This document shows, one piece after another, positions 1 through 9,093 of a stretch of 64,000 bases of DNA. The position numbers were made by a program, and so were the translations under genes. Positions within the stretch are counted from its first letter, which is position 1. Each line of letters starts with the position of its first letter. The stretch is taken from contig CANJQU010000006.1 of assembly GCA_947476485.1 (NCBI GenBank), positions 1 to 64,000 on the forward strand, given 5' to 3'. The notes under the pieces were generated by a model, which saw only the letters and a program-made list of their open reading frames with translations, was not told the DNA's origin and made no database searches. Source of the DNA: Chitinophagaceae bacterium (GTDB taxonomy: Bacteria; Bacteroidota; Bacteroidia; Chitinophagales; Chitinophagaceae).

Positions 1-1
1 G

Positions 2-649
<648 letters not shown>

Positions 650-707
650 CCCCTGGGCTGCCTCGCTCATGCATGCGCCACCTTAGCGTATATTGGTAGC
701 TGCCGCT

Positions 708-738
708 GGTGTGGCACATTTCACAAATGTGCCACACC
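708..738. repeat. Perfect 14-bp inverted repeat (hairpin) after rtcB
   Basis: The arms GGTGTGGCACATTT (708-721) and AAATGTGCCACACC (725-738) are exact reverse complements around a 3-nt CAC loop. It lies 59 bp after the rtcB stop and about 65 bp before the next start. The stem is strong, but no T-run follows it directly (a TTTTT occurs about 13 bp later). It could be the rtcB terminator, an mRNA-stabilising hairpin, or an operator for the next gene. The sequence is seen; the role is inferred. Confidence 0.6.
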
Positions 739-802
739 TGTGCGCGGGCAGTTTTTCTCATGAATTAAGGACTCATACTTCTTCTTCTTACCTTTAGACG
801 TG

Positions 803-1027
803 ATGACAATTGCAGACGTAACCTTTATTGATCCCGTACACGGACAACAACATATTGTCGTTTCATCGGCGCATGGCGGCGGCGGCAGCTTCTCTGTAGT
901 TATAAACAATTACTTTCGGGGGCAAATAGTAAAATATAATATAGGGTGGGTGTCTTTTGTCAAATCAGAGGTTCTAACACAGGATGATATTGACGCTATA
1001 ATGGATATGGTTGAAAAAGTCGACTGA
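803..1027 (+). CDS. Small hypothetical protein (74 aa)
   Basis: This is a 74-residue soluble protein from ATG 803 (a GTG at 800 is also possible). It has no signal peptide, membrane segment or cysteine. The pattern is a beta-rich N-terminal half with a glycine run (GGGG near residue 28), a central VVINNYFRGQIVKYN stretch, and an acidic helical end (DDIDAIMDMVEKVD). I know no named family for it, but the codon pattern and the coherent amphipathic C-terminus look like a real protein. A promoter-like TTACCTTTAG lies immediately upstream (789-798), so the mRNA may be nearly leaderless. A 14-bp inverted repeat precedes it. Function unknown. Confidence 0.6.
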   Translation: MTIADVTFIDPVHGQQHIVVSSAHGGGGSFSVVINNYFRGQIVKYNIGWVSFVKSEVLTQDDIDAIMDMVEKVD

Positions 1028-1109
1028 TTTCAAACTGAGACATTTCCGAATTTTTCGAATATTCTAAACCGAAAAATTGTGGGAATCTCTCCTGGCAGTC
1101 AGTACCGTC

Positions 1110-1124
1110 TGGCACATTTCTTGC
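1110..1124 (+). promoter_or_regulatory. Consensus sigma-54 (RpoN) promoter
   Basis: The sequence TGGCAC-ATTTC-TTGC matches the sigma-54 consensus TGGCAC-N5-TTGC at every fixed position, with the -24 GG (1111-1112) and -12 GC (1123-1124) 12 bp apart. No gene on the + strand follows within 480 bp, and the next gene is convergent. A chance match is possible, but the exact fit and intergenic position make a functional promoter plausible. Confidence 0.5.
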
Positions 1125-1236
1125 GGCAAAAAATGCATTAGCCACAACAATTAGAACGGATAAACAGGCTTAATTCGCAGTTATAAATACAGACAAAATC
1201 AATTCAATTTTTAGCTTCGAAAAAGCTTGAAAACCG

Positions 1237-1269
1237 TGTGATATTCTTGTGAGGTTATTGTGATATTTT
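1237..1269 (+). repeat. Three TGTGA direct repeats spaced by 11 bp
   Basis: TGTGATATTCT, TGTGAGGTTAT and TGTGATATTTT follow each other directly, starting at 1237, 1248 and 1259. They share TGTGA..TT and sit one helical turn apart, which fits side-by-side binding of a regulator on one DNA face. A further TGTGATATT occurs at 1329. No binding protein is identified. Confidence 0.45.
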
Positions 1270-1605
1270 TTGAAGATAAAACCCTGGTAACCAATACAAA
1301 CCTGTGCAAACTTTTTTTTCATCAAAAATGTGATATTTCAATCGCAACATAAAAAACACAATATATAGTAGCATGCCATACCTCAAAATCGTAAACTGCG
1401 TACTGCTCAATAACACTGGCAACTGCCAACTGAAAACTGCGAACTGGGTGGGGCATAATGGGAAATGCTAAATAACATTAATATTAGCCACAGTAAAGCA
1501 TTTCAGCGAATTGTAATGTCCCATTTCACAATATTTTTTTTCACGAAAGTGGGGCATGCGATACTTCCGCCAAAGAAAAATGATCAGTAGAACGCGATCT
1601 GAGGT

Positions 1606-4077
1606 TCAGACTTTTTTTCTAAATGCCTTCCTGATATCCAGGTAATCAAGATAGTAAATGACCTTCAGCGAAAGGCTGTTACTCTGAGGGGATTGAAATA
1701 CATTGCTCAGGTCACGTGAGTAATCGTTGATGATGGCAGAGCCGCTGGTATAAATAGCGTTTTGATACACAATGCTCATCTCGCTACCCGGCCGGAACTG
1801 CCACACAAAACTCAGGTAGACATTGAAGGAGTTATAGTTGATGTTGTGGTTGGTATTATAAAGCGTTGGTGCAAGTGTGCCGTCTGCATCCAGCAAATTG
1901 TAGGCCGAGTATCCGGCCTGCGACCAGTAGTGGCGCTGATTGAGCGACAGCGACATTACATTGCTGAAGATGTACGAAGCTGATAGTGTATTGGTGAGTG
2001 TATTAATGTTTCGCGTTCCTAAATAGATCGAGCCGTTCACATTGTTCACAAAGCCAACATCATTGTGCTGCTTTGTAAAGGCAAGGCTATAGATCACGGA
2101 GAACTTATCGCTGAACCGGTAGCGGGGCGACAACCACCAGTAAAAAGTATTTCGCCCCTTTGCCCCAAACCAGCGGTAGTTGGCCTCGCCATCCATGGCA
2201 AACTTCTTGCGGTAGTCGGACGAGATAAAGCCGCCGGCCATATAGTTTGTGGGATAAAGATAATACCGGCCTGGGGCGCGTGGCTCCAGGTAGTCGTAGG
2301 CGGTTATGGGCTGCGCACTCCAGTAGGGGCCAAAGGTCACATACTTCTTCGTGGTGGCGTTGTGAGATCCGCTGAAACCGAAGCTTTGAAAAACGGCAGG
2401 ATTAAACACCCTGTTGTAGTATATATTGAAGTTGTTGTTCATGTTCACCAGCTTCCAGAAAGGTTTGTAGATGTTATAGCTCTGGTCCACATTGTAGTAA
2501 ACAATGTTATTACGGTCCAGGTAACCCATATCATTTGGGTTAAAGTGATCGCTTATGGCCCGTGTGCTGAGCTGCCAGGTGTAGTTGCCGCTCACCTTGC
2601 CGGCGCCAAGATAGTAGCGATAACCTAGATCGGTGGCTTGGTTGCGGTAAAAGAGCTGGCTTACATCGCCCGAACCTTCGATGGCATACTTGTTGCCCTT
2701 GTCTGCCAGTCTGAACAGGAGCGCTGCCACATCGGCATTGTGGGTGCTGTCGTTGCGGGAAACATTAGTGTTTACGAAGCTGATGTAAGAGCTGTTCTTA
2801 AACGCCTGGTCCAGCACGATCTCGTTAAAGTTGGTTATAGGAGCTGTCTGCACCTGCCGGTGAGCGCCGGTGCCAAGGTCTTTTATTACAGCGGTTTGGG
2901 GTGCGGTTATGGCGTTGAAGACACCGATGCCCAGGTTGCCAGCCGTTCTGCCGGACAACTTTGTAGCATTATAGATGCGCGTAGTTTGCGGATTTGCAAC
3001 CACTGAATCATTTGCGCCCAGGGCACCGGCAACGCGGTTGAAATTGATGGGCATACCACCTACCCTGCGGGAGTAAAAGAGATCGTTCTTATTGAAGAGG
3101 TCAAAGCCTTCAGTAAAAAAGTACCGGAGATCATTGTAACGGACCTCTATGGGAGATAGGTTGAGTACACGGCTGTCGTAAAGGGTCTGGCCAAAGTCGG
3201 GCACCAGGGTCATATCCAGGGTGAAGGCATCATTGATGCCATACTTTATGTCCATTCCGCCATCTACCGTGTGCGCATTGGCGCCTGTGTAGTTCTCGGC
3301 ATAACCGGAGATGTAGGGCAACAATTGTAAACGTACGGGAGATACAATATCGTGGATACCTGTGAGCACACCGGCCTGGGCCACCATATTAGACTGTGCC
3401 GCCAATACCGGGCTCCAGAAAGATTGCTCACGGCACCGCCTGATGATCCGGCCGAAATTCAGACCCCATTTCTGAATATCGCTTTTGGGGAACCTGAGGG
3501 CAGAATACGGTATGCGCATCTCCACACACCAGCCCTTGCTGTTGATCACCGCCTTAGAGAACCATGCGGCGTTCCACGACAAGTCGCTGTTATCAAACTT
3601 CTGCTTCGCATCTGCCTGTACACCTGCCGCAGTTACGATAAAGAAAAAGGCGTTCTGGTTATCAGAGTAGGTGTCAAACATAACGCCAAAGGCGTCGTTG
3701 TTGTTGTCAAACACATCGCGCGGTGAGAGCTGCTTCAATATGCTGTCGGGATGCTCGTCATACAGCATTGCGCCAACATAGACGGCCTCATTATCGTAGA
3801 GTATGCTCACCTCCGAACGTTGAGATGCGGGCGTACCGGGATTGGGATCACGCTGAATAAAACCAGTGGCCTTATCCGCCTTTTGCCAGGCTGGCTCAGA
3901 GAGATTGCCATCAAGTGTTATCTTTTCGCTGATAGCGCTTGTACCCAGCGATTTCTTCTGTACCTGCGCTGCAGACCGCATGCTCACCAATACCAGCAGG
4001 AGCAGCAGGTATCTGTAAGGGCTTGCAACGAGGGAATAACGGTACATGTAATGGTGTTGCCGGCAAATATCATACAT
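1606..4077 (-). CDS. DUF5916 outer-membrane protein with CBM9-like N-terminal domain
   Basis: This is a protein of about 823 residues typical of Bacteroidota. After a late signal peptide (hydrophobic LLLLLVLVS ending near SAAQ) comes a region of about 190 residues resembling a family 9 carbohydrate-binding fold (LDGNLSEPAWQKAD, then the DEHPDSI and DNNNDAFGVMFDTY segments). It is followed by a long DUF5916 region rich in aromatic, alternating strands ending in a charged LDIRKAFRKKV tail, consistent with an outer-membrane beta-barrel. The upstream limit of the frame is a TTG at 4086. ATG 4077 is chosen, but ATG 4047 gives a more usual signal peptide. It follows a DUF6029 gene by about 65 bp on the same strand and may be co-transcribed. 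The molecular function of DUF5916 is not established; a role in surface binding or uptake is inferred. Confidence 0.8.
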   Translation of the reverse strand: MYDICRQHHYMYRYSLVASPYRYLLLLLVLVSMRSAAQVQKKSLGTSAISEKITLDGNLSEPAWQKADKATGFIQRDPNPGTPASQRSEVSILYDNEAVYVGAMLYDEHPDSILKQLSPRDVFDNNNDAFGVMFDTYSDNQNAFFFIVTAAGVQADAKQKFDNSDLSWNAAWFSKAVINSKGWCVEMRIPYSALRFPKSDIQKWGLNFGRIIRRCREQSFWSPVLAAQSNMVAQAGVLTGIHDIVSPVRLQLLPYISGYAENYTGANAHTVDGGMDIKYGINDAFTLDMTLVPDFGQTLYDSRVLNLSPIEVRYNDLRYFFTEGFDLFNKNDLFYSRRVGGMPINFNRVAGALGANDSVVANPQTTRIYNATKLSGRTAGNLGIGVFNAITAPQTAVIKDLGTGAHRQVQTAPITNFNEIVLDQAFKNSSYISFVNTNVSRNDSTHNADVAALLFRLADKGNKYAIEGSGDVSQLFYRNQATDLGYRYYLGAGKVSGNYTWQLSTRAISDHFNPNDMGYLDRNNIVYYNVDQSYNIYKPFWKLVNMNNNFNIYYNRVFNPAVFQSFGFSGSHNATTKKYVTFGPYWSAQPITAYDYLEPRAPGRYYLYPTNYMAGGFISSDYRKKFAMDGEANYRWFGAKGRNTFYWWLSPRYRFSDKFSVIYSLAFTKQHNDVGFVNNVNGSIYLGTRNINTLTNTLSASYIFSNVMSLSLNQRHYWSQAGYSAYNLLDADGTLAPTLYNTNHNINYNSFNVYLSFVWQFRPGSEMSIVYQNAIYTSGSAIINDYSRDLSNVFQSPQSNSLSLKVIYYLDYLDIRKAFRKKV

Positions 4078-4143
4078 CTTGTTCAATCTGAAATCCCCCG
4101 TATCATCCCCCTCAACGCCGGGCGGGAGACGAGGGAGTTCCGG

Positions 4144-5814
4144 TTAAAAACTTGAAGTAAGTGTCGCCTTAACACCGCTGAACGCAGGCTCGTAACGGCA
4201 CACACCGCCCGCACAGTTGATACCATCCACCTGCTTCACGTAAGCAAGTGAAAATCTGTGGGCGCCCTTGGTATAGGAAGTATAAACACTATAATAATGA
4301 TTGCCCGGATCTTTATAGTTTTTGTTGTCGTTATTCTTGTTAGGGATGATGTTGTACATATCAGAAGCAGAGATCGCCCATTGTGGAGCAATGTCAAACT
4401 CGACTATCATGTATGCCCATGATCCGTAATCCTGGCCTGAAGCCATATACTGTACTTCTGCCCTCAGTGAATGCTTCTCCGTGATACGGTAAGTTACATC
4501 GGCAAATGGAGTGATCGCAAATACAATAGGGTGCTCTTTAGATCCGTGAGAAGCGTAAGCGACATTATTGTACTCCATATACTGTATCCCGGCCTGCATT
4601 ACCCAGGATTTGAAGCCATGGTAAAACCCGTCAACATAGGCTTCCCGGTACAGCTTTTTACCGGTAAGCGTATTAATATGAGTGTAGGAAAGGGTAAAGT
4701 TAGATACGTCGCTGGGCGATAAAGCAAGGCTTGCACCACCCGCTATCTCCGAAATGTCCTGCGATGCCGGCGTGTAGCGGGCCATCAGGCGTTCAGGGCG
4801 CAACACAGCTACCATGGGTTGCCAGTTGAGCATACCATTGAGCAGGCTTTCATTTGGAGAAGTGCGCATAACGAAATTTTCCGTGCGTTTTCCGGAGATG
4901 CTCAGTGCGATACCTTTCTGGCCATAGTTTATAGAAGTGTACTGCACATTTCCAGGCTTATCTATAAGCATACTGGAAGCAGACGAGTCAACAGCAGTTG
5001 CATGCGGCACATAGTAGCCGGGCACAGTTATTGCCTCGTGGGTTTTATAAGCGCACTCCACATACCAGGAGAAGTTTTTGTAAGTGAGTGAGTTATAGAC
5101 ACTAAACGCGTACATGTTGTACATAGGTGAAAATCTGCGGGTTGTATCCTGCGCATTTATCTTGCTTACAATACTTCCCATGGAGCCTGCATCCAGCGTG
5201 CGGTTAAGCACACCGACACCCGGCATGACGTGAACCTTGCCTGCGCTGAAATCGCCCTCTGCATTGAAGCCCTTTATGACCGGCCCAAACGGAGGAGTAT
5301 GCAGCGCCTGGTTTGTGCCAATGCTGCTGTTATTGCGCTGCTGGCCCCCAAATGCCTTCAGATTTATTTTATCTGAAAGCTTGTATTTTAAGGAGAGGCC
5401 CATGATCGCATTGTCTATCAGCAGCCCCCGGTCTTCATAAGAGCGGAAAAGAATTCCGGCGCCGATCTGGTCATAAATAGAACCTAACGTGATACTTAGA
5501 TCATTAATATCCTTGGAAATGCTCCATGCTCCTATGCCGAAGTCAGTGCTGGGAGACGTTGGATTTTTAAGATTAGAGTTGTTAAAAATATCTCCGCGTA
5601 CAAAAAAAGTAAAACCACTCACGCTGTACCTGAGATTAAGCCATGCCTCATTACCGCTGAGCGCATTGTCATATAGTGGATTATTAGAGGCCTTTATATT
5701 AGTATCCCGGCGAAAAAAATTCAGGTTCATCATAAGGTCGCCTGAAAAAGTTCCCTGGGCGATCGAGTGCACCGATATAGCGAGCAGTAAAAATAAAAAT
5801 GCAGTTTTTTTCAT
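4144..5814 (-). CDS. DUF6029 family outer-membrane beta-barrel protein
   Basis: This is a 556-residue protein with a clear signal peptide (MKKTAFLFLLLAISVHSIAQ). The remainder is rich in strands of the type seen in Bacteroidota barrel proteins: NEAWLNLRYSVSGFTFFVRGD, KINLKAFGGQQ, ISISGKR-like segments and a terminal SGVKATLTSSF ending in phenylalanine, as many barrel proteins do. The family (DUF6029) is often found beside a TlpA-like thioredoxin, and here such a gene is divergent at 5909. Two cysteines near the C-terminus (NCAGGVC) could be a target of that thioredoxin. The function is unknown; location in the outer membrane is inferred. The next gene downstream (DUF5916) may share its transcript. 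Confidence 0.75.
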   Translation of the reverse strand: MKKTAFLFLLLAISVHSIAQGTFSGDLMMNLNFFRRDTNIKASNNPLYDNALSGNEAWLNLRYSVSGFTFFVRGDIFNNSNLKNPTSPSTDFGIGAWSISKDINDLSITLGSIYDQIGAGILFRSYEDRGLLIDNAIMGLSLKYKLSDKINLKAFGGQQRNNSSIGTNQALHTPPFGPVIKGFNAEGDFSAGKVHVMPGVGVLNRTLDAGSMGSIVSKINAQDTTRRFSPMYNMYAFSVYNSLTYKNFSWYVECAYKTHEAITVPGYYVPHATAVDSSASSMLIDKPGNVQYTSINYGQKGIALSISGKRTENFVMRTSPNESLLNGMLNWQPMVAVLRPERLMARYTPASQDISEIAGGASLALSPSDVSNFTLSYTHINTLTGKKLYREAYVDGFYHGFKSWVMQAGIQYMEYNNVAYASHGSKEHPIVFAITPFADVTYRITEKHSLRAEVQYMASGQDYGSWAYMIVEFDIAPQWAISASDMYNIIPNKNNDNKNYKDPGNHYYSVYTSYTKGAHRFSLAYVKQVDGINCAGGVCRYEPAFSGVKATLTSSF

Positions 5815-5908
5815 CTAAATAGTGTGTAATGTTAAAGTTTTTCCGAAATTAGCTTCTTTATTCAATTCCGGCAAAGTTTTAGCTTATTATTGTTAAAAAC
5901 AAGTACTT

Positions 5909-6403
5909 ATGAAAAAATATATCGTGGTGGCCCTCTGCATGTTAGCTGCATTTTCGATGCAGGCGCAAGGACTTCCAAACACCCAGATCAAGGACGTAAG
6001 CTCGGGTAAGAAGATACCTTTCGATCAGACTATTGAAAAGGGAAAGGTTACGCTGATCAGTTTCTGGGCTACATGGTGCATACCATGCAAGAAAGAAATA
6101 AAGAATTTATCGCTAAAATTGCCTGAGTGGAAAAAAGAAGCTGATTTCAATTACCAGACCGTATCGGTAGACGAAGCCCGCGCCGAAGGTCTGGTACGCA
6201 CGTATGCAATTTCCCAGGGTTGGACGTTTCCCTTTTATATCGATCCGAACTCTGACCTGAAACGCTCATTGAGTTTCCAGAATGTGCCTTATACAATGAT
6301 CATTGATAAGAATGGTAAAGTTGCTTTTACGCATACTGGCTATGAAGAAGGCGGTGAGGCTGAGATATTTGCGAAATTGAAAGAGTTGTCGGCAGCTAAA
6401 TAA
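5909..6403 (+). CDS. TlpA-like periplasmic thioredoxin-fold oxidoreductase
   Basis: This is a 164-residue secreted thiol-disulfide oxidoreductase. It has a signal peptide (residues 1 to about 19, ending MQAQ), then a compact thioredoxin fold with the redox motif WCIPC (Cys57 and Cys60), the cis-proline segment NVPYTMIIDKNGKV, and a C-terminal helix. The KVTLISFWATWC strand is typical of TlpA/ResA members. It probably reduces or isomerises disulfides in exported proteins. It is transcribed divergently from the DUF6029 gene. The partner is unknown; the NCAGGVC pair in the DUF6029 protein is one candidate, which is inference only. Confidence 0.9.
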   Translation: MKKYIVVALCMLAAFSMQAQGLPNTQIKDVSSGKKIPFDQTIEKGKVTLISFWATWCIPCKKEIKNLSLKLPEWKKEADFNYQTVSVDEARAEGLVRTYAISQGWTFPFYIDPNSDLKRSLSFQNVPYTMIIDKNGKVAFTHTGYEEGGEAEIFAKLKELSAAK

Positions 6404-6422
6404 CTGAATTGTTTTAAACTTT

Positions 6423-6460
6423 AAACATGTAGAGACGCAGCAATGCGTCTCTACATGTTT
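6423..6460. terminator. Bidirectional terminator between convergent genes
   Basis: A perfect 17-bp stem (6423-6439 with 6444-6460) closes a GCAA tetraloop. T-rich sequence follows on the + strand and A-rich sequence precedes it, so it can end transcripts of both the thioredoxin gene and the convergent glycosyltransferase gene, whose stop codon it touches. Confidence 0.9.
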
Positions 6461-7503
6461 TATCTGCCTGATTTGATCGTTTCAAGAATAAACTGGGCAG
6501 ATCGTTCATAGCTATAATTTTCACATAGTTTCTCTATATTATGAGGCGGAAATTCTGTTTGTACAACCTGTGCTAATACTGCGCTGATGTCTGGTATGTC
6601 ATTGGGATCGCAAAAGGTGGCGTGACCCTGGTACAGCTCACGGTAAACGGGAATGTCTGAGCAAACGACTTTGCAGCCGGCATATAACCCTTCCATCACC
6701 GGTATGCCAAACCCCTCATAAAGCGACAACGACACCACTATTGCGGCTTTGGCATACATATTGATCAGTTCTTCCGACGTCAGCCTGTCGTATATTTTAA
6801 TATTGCCGTTCCCGGGCCTGTCCCGATCAATACCGGTTTCGGCAAATACTTTGTTTTGATCGCCAATAATAACCAATTGGTATTCATCCTTAAGCTCACT
6901 GGCAAGATATGCCTGTATCAGGTTCTGATGATTTTTCCGTTTGTTAAAAGTACCTACGGCCAAAATGATCTTTTCCTTCGGAATACCTTCAAGCCCGGCC
7001 TGCATTTGAGCGGAAATACCATTGTAGGTTACAGAGATTTTAGAAGGAGCTGTTTTATAATATTTTATGATCTCGTTCTTTACAGTCTGGCTAACGGTGA
7101 AGAGGTGACGGCAACCAATAACCAGCCGGGGGATCAGGATGTTGTACCAGGTGGAAAAAGCCTTTGCATTCCATTCCGGGTGATAATAGAATGCAAGATC
7201 ATGCAGGGTAAGATAGTTGCGGCCATACAGTAACGGGGCTGTGTTGGCAGGGTTGAATAACGGCGGGCGACCATTGCGCAACAGGAAAAAAGGCAGATCG
7301 GCCTGTTCCCACAGATGCCCGGTGTTTGAGCCTACAATAACGGCGCCCAGCTCATCGGCAATGTTGTGATGGAGTATGTTCTTAGGTGCAAGGAATACGG
7401 TATCGGGATGTAACTTTTTTATTTGTCTGCTACATTCAATTCCATACCTTTGTACCCCCGAAACGGGTTGTGTAAGGAACCGTGCATTTACAAATATTTT
7501 CAT
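6460..7503 (-). CDS. GT4-type glycosyltransferase (group 1)
   Basis: This is a 347-residue cytosolic glycosyltransferase with a GT-B fold. The N-terminal domain begins MKIFVNARFLTQPVSGVQRYG, the glycine-rich acceptor-side loop of this family. The C-terminal nucleotide-sugar domain has AVGTFNKRKN and the E-x7-E motif (Glu263 in LYEGFGIPVMEG to Glu271). No signal peptide is present. It belongs to the polysaccharide locus but points away from the exporter genes, with a divergent start 52 bp upstream. The donor and acceptor sugars cannot be told from sequence; a mannosyl- or rhamnosyltransferase role is common for close relatives. Confidence 0.88.
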   Translation of the reverse strand: MKIFVNARFLTQPVSGVQRYGIECSRQIKKLHPDTVFLAPKNILHHNIADELGAVIVGSNTGHLWEQADLPFFLLRNGRPPLFNPANTAPLLYGRNYLTLHDLAFYYHPEWNAKAFSTWYNILIPRLVIGCRHLFTVSQTVKNEIIKYYKTAPSKISVTYNGISAQMQAGLEGIPKEKIILAVGTFNKRKNHQNLIQAYLASELKDEYQLVIIGDQNKVFAETGIDRDRPGNGNIKIYDRLTSEELINMYAKAAIVVSLSLYEGFGIPVMEGLYAGCKVVCSDIPVYRELYQGHATFCDPNDIPDISAVLAQVVQTEFPPHNIEKLCENYSYERSAQFILETIKSGR

Positions 7504-7555
7504 TTTCCGGCGGAAAAAAGTTTAGCTGCCGCAAAGTATCAACAAAATCCACAAC

Positions 7556-8302
7556 GTGCAAAATATCACGCGTATATATGCCTTAAGTAAACGCAACATT
7601 ATTTTAAGGTATAAAAACTCATTGGTCGGATTTTTTTGGGGATTTATCAAACCACTGCTATACCTGCTCATATTTATTGTAGTATTCAAGGCTAATTCGG
7701 GAGTACACAACTATATATTATATGTCACGTCAGGGTTGATCATGTGGTTCTTTTTCTCGAACGTTACGGGCCAGTCTGTGGGGAGTATAGTGGGTTCGAC
7801 GGGCATCCTGAAATCATTGAATATTCCCGCTTATTTTTTCCCGCTGTCTGAAACGATCAGCGAATTATTTAACCTGCTGCTTACGCTGATAGTATTTATG
7901 GTGATCATGCATTGGTGGGGAATTGTTTACAGCCTGCAGTTGCTATTAATATTCCCATGTGTGATCTTGTTTGCCATATTTGCACTGGGGCTAAATCTAC
8001 TGTTGTCGTCGGTGAATGTATTCTTCCGGGATGTTGGTATCATCTGGGGCACCATACAGCCTGCGATCTTCTTCCTTACTCCTATCGCGTACTCTGAAAG
8101 TAGTATTCAGTCGCAGTATCACCTGATCATAAAATGTAACCCGATCTACTACTTCATAAAGCTTGGGCGTACTATTCTTTATGATCCTGCACCTCCATCG
8201 TGGCAGATGTGGAGCCACTGCCTTATCATTTCTGCATTTATGTATATTGTGGGCCAGTTTGTTTTTAACAGGCTTAAAAATCAATTCATTTCGGCCATAT
8301 AA
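7556..8302 (+). CDS. Polysaccharide ABC exporter permease (Wzm/KpsM type)
   Basis: This is a 248-residue inner-membrane permease of the ABC-2 type. It has an amphipathic N-terminal segment (ALSKRNIILRYKNSLVGFFWGFIKPLLYLLIF, typical of Wzm/TagG) followed by about six hydrophobic helices. The start is GTG at 7556; no ATG in a suitable place was found. It lies 14 bp upstream of the ATPase gene, so the two form an exporter pair. It probably moves an undecaprenyl-linked polysaccharide (O-antigen, capsule or teichoic-like chain) across the inner membrane. Exact symbol (wzm or kpsM) not assigned. Confidence 0.88.
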   Translation: MQNITRIYALSKRNIILRYKNSLVGFFWGFIKPLLYLLIFIVVFKANSGVHNYILYVTSGLIMWFFFSNVTGQSVGSIVGSTGILKSLNIPAYFFPLSETISELFNLLLTLIVFMVIMHWWGIVYSLQLLLIFPCVILFAIFALGLNLLLSSVNVFFRDVGIIWGTIQPAIFFLTPIAYSESSIQSQYHLIIKCNPIYYFIKLGRTILYDPAPPSWQMWSHCLIISAFMYIVGQFVFNRLKNQFISAI

Positions 8303-8316
8303 CAGCTATACGTGCA

Positions 8317-9045
8317 ATGACCCAGGATCCGATCATAAAGGTGGAGAACGTATCTGTTAGCTTCTGGCAAAACAATGTGGGCGTTTATTCTCTAAAGGAC
8401 CTGATAACCCATCGTAAAAGCCCCTTCAAAAGCAAAACCATACTGAACGATATCTCGGTTGAAGTGAACCGGGGGGAAAGCATGGGTATTGTGGGGCGGA
8501 ACGGATCGGGGAAAAGCACTTTGCTGCGCACTATCGCGGGCATCATCAAACCGGTAAAGGGAAAAGTAACCGTCAATGGTACCTTTGCCCCGATACTAGC
8601 TATTGGAGCCGGACTTGAACAGGAATTAACAGGTTATGAGAACATCCATATGCTGCTGGCGCTGTACGGATCTGAGCGAAAAAATACTAACGCCATAGAA
8701 AACATCCGCGAGTTCTCTGAGCTTGGCGACGATGTGCTTCGCATGCCGGTGAAGCAATATTCATCGGGCATGGTGGCCCGGCTGGCATTCTCTATTTCGC
8801 TGGCTAATGTCTCTGATATCCTGATCATTGACGAAGTGCTGGCGGTGGGCGACCAGGGCTTTCAAGCCAAGTGTATGGATAAGATACACCAAATCAAGGC
8901 ACAAGGCACAACGATACTCTTTGTATCGCATTTTCCCGAGGGTGTGCTCAAGATATGCGACACAGCCATACTTATGGAAGCCGGACAGATAACGCATCGC
9001 GGGCCGGCAGCGGAGATCTGCGAAAATTACAAGCTTTTGTTTTAG
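8317..9045 (+). CDS. Polysaccharide ABC exporter ATPase (Wzt/KpsT type)
   Basis: This is a 242-residue ATP-binding subunit. Walker A is GRNGSGKST (residues 60-68), the ABC signature is YSSGMVARL near residue 148, and Walker B is ILIIDEVLAVGD near residue 170, followed by the switch histidine in FVSH. The insert GVYSLKDL before Walker A is typical of polysaccharide exporters. It lacks the C-terminal carbohydrate-binding domain found in O9a-type Wzt proteins, so chain-end recognition by that route is not expected. It is paired with the permease 14 bp upstream. Confidence 0.9.
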   Translation: MTQDPIIKVENVSVSFWQNNVGVYSLKDLITHRKSPFKSKTILNDISVEVNRGESMGIVGRNGSGKSTLLRTIAGIIKPVKGKVTVNGTFAPILAIGAGLEQELTGYENIHMLLALYGSERKNTNAIENIREFSELGDDVLRMPVKQYSSGMVARLAFSISLANVSDILIIDEVLAVGDQGFQAKCMDKIHQIKAQGTTILFVSHFPEGVLKICDTAILMEAGQITHRGPAAEICENYKLLF

Positions 9046-9093
9046 CCTGTTGACAATTATCCCCGGATTTTATTTTATTATCTTCACTCTGAA

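Larger units (their letters stand above)
1028..1605. other. 578-bp gene-free stretch with sigma-54 promoter and possible ncRNA
   Basis: No credible ORF is seen on either strand. It contains a consensus sigma-54 promoter on the + strand (1110-1124), three TGTGA-type direct repeats at exact 11-bp spacing (1237-1269), a fourth TGTGATATT at 1329-1337, and a tract rich in AACTG words (about 1393-1446). From 1452 to 1524 two nested stems can be drawn: GGGCAT with ATGTCCC (one bulged T) outside, and GAAATGCT with AGCATTTC inside. A run of eight Ts follows at about 1534-1541. This would fit a non-coding transcript of roughly 400 nt running antisense toward the next gene. That reading is inference. 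Confidence 0.4.

Noticed and set aside
1393-1446. AACTG-rich tract as a tandem repeat
   Set aside because: The words are unevenly spaced and no unit length fits; noted only as local low complexity.
2065-2628. 187-aa + strand open frame opposite the DUF5916 gene
   Set aside because: Antisense to a well-supported minus-strand protein; no start context or homology-like motif.
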